NCBI GenBank assembly: GCA_002084805.1
Contig: NBMC01000009.1
Location: 23,696-87,695, forward strand
Origin: Spirochaetaceae bacterium 4572_59
GTDB taxonomy: Bacteria > Spirochaetota > Spirochaetia > DSM-2461
Direction of reading: 5' to 3'
Length of the DNA stretch: 64,000 bases
Each line of letters begins with the position of its first letter. Positions within the stretch are counted from its first letter, which is position 1. The position numbers were made by a program, and so were the translations under genes. Positions 62,939 to 64,000 of this stretch are shown piece by piece. The notes beneath the pieces were generated by a model. It did not search any database. It saw nothing but the letters and a program-made list of their open reading frames with translations, and had not been told where the DNA came from.

Positions 62939-63874
62939 ATGTTCAAACATCTTTTCGGTCCTGTCCCCTCAAGAAGACTTGGTATGTCCCTTGGTGTTGA
63001 TCTGGTTCCTCATAAAATCTGTTCATTTAATTGTATCTACTGTGAATGCGGCAGCACTAATAGATTAACAATAGAGAGAGATGAGTATGTACCCGTCTCA
63101 GAAGTACTGGAAGAATTAAACAGATACTTCGAAAATAATATAGATCCGGATTACATCACATTCTCCGGATCGGGAGAACCGACACTCAATTCGGGTATTG
63201 GAAGGATTCTCTCATATATTAAAAAAAACTGGCCAGATATTCCTATTGCAGTATTAACAAACGGGAGTCTTCTTTCTGATCCTGCATTGAGAAAGGAAAT
63301 AGCTCATGCGGATGTTGTTCTTCCCTCTCTGGATGCCGTATCAAACACTGTTTTCCGCCAGATTGACCGTCCTTTTCATTCATTGAATCCTGAAGAATAC
63401 ATTCAAGGATTGATTGATTTCAGAAAAGAATTCAAAGGTAAAATATGGCTGGAGTTAATGATTCTACCGGGGTATAACGATGATTTAAGGGAATTGACCC
63501 TGTTGAATGAGGCTTTTGATAAAATCAATCCTGACATCATACAGATAAACACATTAGATCGCCCGGGTACAGTAGAAGGCCTGAAATCCGCTTCCAGAAA
63601 AGAACTTGAAGAAATTGTCCGCTTCTGGGGCCGGAAAGATGTAGAAATAATAGCGGCGGCCCCTGAACGCAAGAATATCAGGTCCTATAGAAGTGATACC
63701 GAAAGCGCTATTCTTGAAACGATTGCCCGACGTCCTTGTACTTTGAAGGATTTATCAGAGATTCTGGGAATCCATATAAACGAAATAAACAAATATCTTG
63801 CTGTACTGGAAGAGGAAGAAAAGATAAAACCTGTTTCACAGGACAGGGGTGTCTTTTACAAGAAAGTTATGTGA
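62939..63874 (+). CDS. Radical SAM protein (COG0731-like)
   Basis: 311 residues from the ATG at 62939, preceded by GGGAG at seven bases; an ATG at 62918 has no ribosome site. The cluster motif C-x3-C-x2-C is Cys28, Cys32 and Cys35 (KICSFNCIYCECG), and the opening FGPVPSRRLGMSLGVDLVP is typical of the COG0731 group related to wyosine synthases, whose bacterial role is mostly unknown. The C-terminal 60 residues look like a winged helix (RPCTLKDLSEILGIHINEIN). The flavodoxin upstream could supply electrons. Confidence 0.88.
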   Translation: MFKHLFGPVPSRRLGMSLGVDLVPHKICSFNCIYCECGSTNRLTIERDEYVPVSEVLEELNRYFENNIDPDYITFSGSGEPTLNSGIGRILSYIKKNWPDIPIAVLTNGSLLSDPALRKEIAHADVVLPSLDAVSNTVFRQIDRPFHSLNPEEYIQGLIDFRKEFKGKIWLELMILPGYNDDLRELTLLNEAFDKINPDIIQINTLDRPGTVEGLKSASRKELEEIVRFWGRKDVEIIAAAPERKNIRSYRSDTESAILETIARRPCTLKDLSEILGIHINEINKYLAVLEEEEKIKPVSQDRGVFYKKVM

Positions 63875-63937
63875 TAAGAACTGTCTAATTCCGACAACAC
63901 TGCGCTTTCAGCTCGGACGTCGACTTAAAGTAACAGA

Positions 63938-63961
63938 AAAATCCTTTACTTTTTGGATTTT
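63938..63961. terminator. Possible terminator after the radical SAM gene
   Basis: AAAATCC and GGATTTT pair around a ten-base loop, 64 bases past the stop. The stem is A/T-rich and symmetric, so it could serve either strand. No gene is visible from 63875 to the window end. Confidence 0.35.
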
Positions 63962-64000
63962 CATTACGCATCCCGAACACAAAAAAACCCTTCATCCAAA

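Overview
This window looks like a spirochaete chromosome, probably a free-living, anaerobe-type relative of Spirochaeta/Treponema. The evidence is a periplasmic-flagellum gene set that includes an FlbB-type collar protein, FliY and FlbD; a FlgE hook protein with Lys165 and Cys178, the positions used for the spirochaete lysinoalanine cross-link; a V-type rather than F-type ATPase; and a dcw-to-flagellar gene order like that of Treponema. This assignment rests on protein families recognised by eye, not on a database search.

Layout. From about 47.4 kb down to 1, every gene is on the minus strand, so the block reads right to left. It opens with a promoter and a phased set of MraZ boxes, followed by a reduced division/wall cluster: mraZ, rsmH, ftsL-like, murF, mraY, ftsW, ftsQ, ftsA, ftsZ. 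Next come xerD, a TPR lipoprotein, dprA, xerC, hslV and hslU. The flagellar genes follow: flgB, flgC, fliE, fliF, fliG, fliH, fliI, fliJ, flbB, fliK, flgD, flgE, flbD, motA, motB, fliL, fliM, fliY, fliO, fliP, fliQ, fliR, flhB, flhA, flhF, flhG, an unknown membrane gene, fliA, fapA, two small genes (one SwrB-like) and a CheA-type kinase. The last stretch is the start of a V-type ATPase operon (H/G-like, C, I, K, partial F). Most junctions are 4-base overlaps or gaps under 30 bases, so long polycistronic transcripts are likely.

Right part (47.6-64 kb). An alpha-glucan locus holds a GH57 branching-type enzyme with a DUF4912 protein, and a divergent GH57/DUF3536 protein. A minus-strand trio follows: a membrane beta-propeller, a LytM-fold protein without metal ligands, and a methyltransferase. 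Cytidine deaminase is alone on the plus strand. Another minus-strand operon runs cheW, DegT-like protein, nadK, recN and an unknown gene. A methyltransferase/nucleosidase pair, a flavodoxin-like protein and a radical SAM protein complete the window.

How the parts fit. The left block encodes the basal body, rod, hook, export gate, export ATPase, C-ring, stator, the targeting GTPase/ATPase pair and the flagellar sigma factor. The flagellin, most chemotaxis genes (cheY, cheR, cheB, cheX, receptors) and the distal rod genes flgF/flgG are not here. cheY is absent from the slot between fliY and fliO where Bacillus has it.

Main oddities: the fliK/flgD junction appears to lack the 3' end of fliK and the 5' end of flgD; one membrane gene carries two long poly-G tracts; a DegT-fold protein has Glu at the PLP-lysine position; a CheA kinase is joined to the V-ATPase operon; a LytM-fold protein lacks its metal ligands; and the mraZ control region is unusually clear. 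I found no tRNA, rRNA, IS element, prophage or CRISPR array, and no gene-free stretch over 300 bases.
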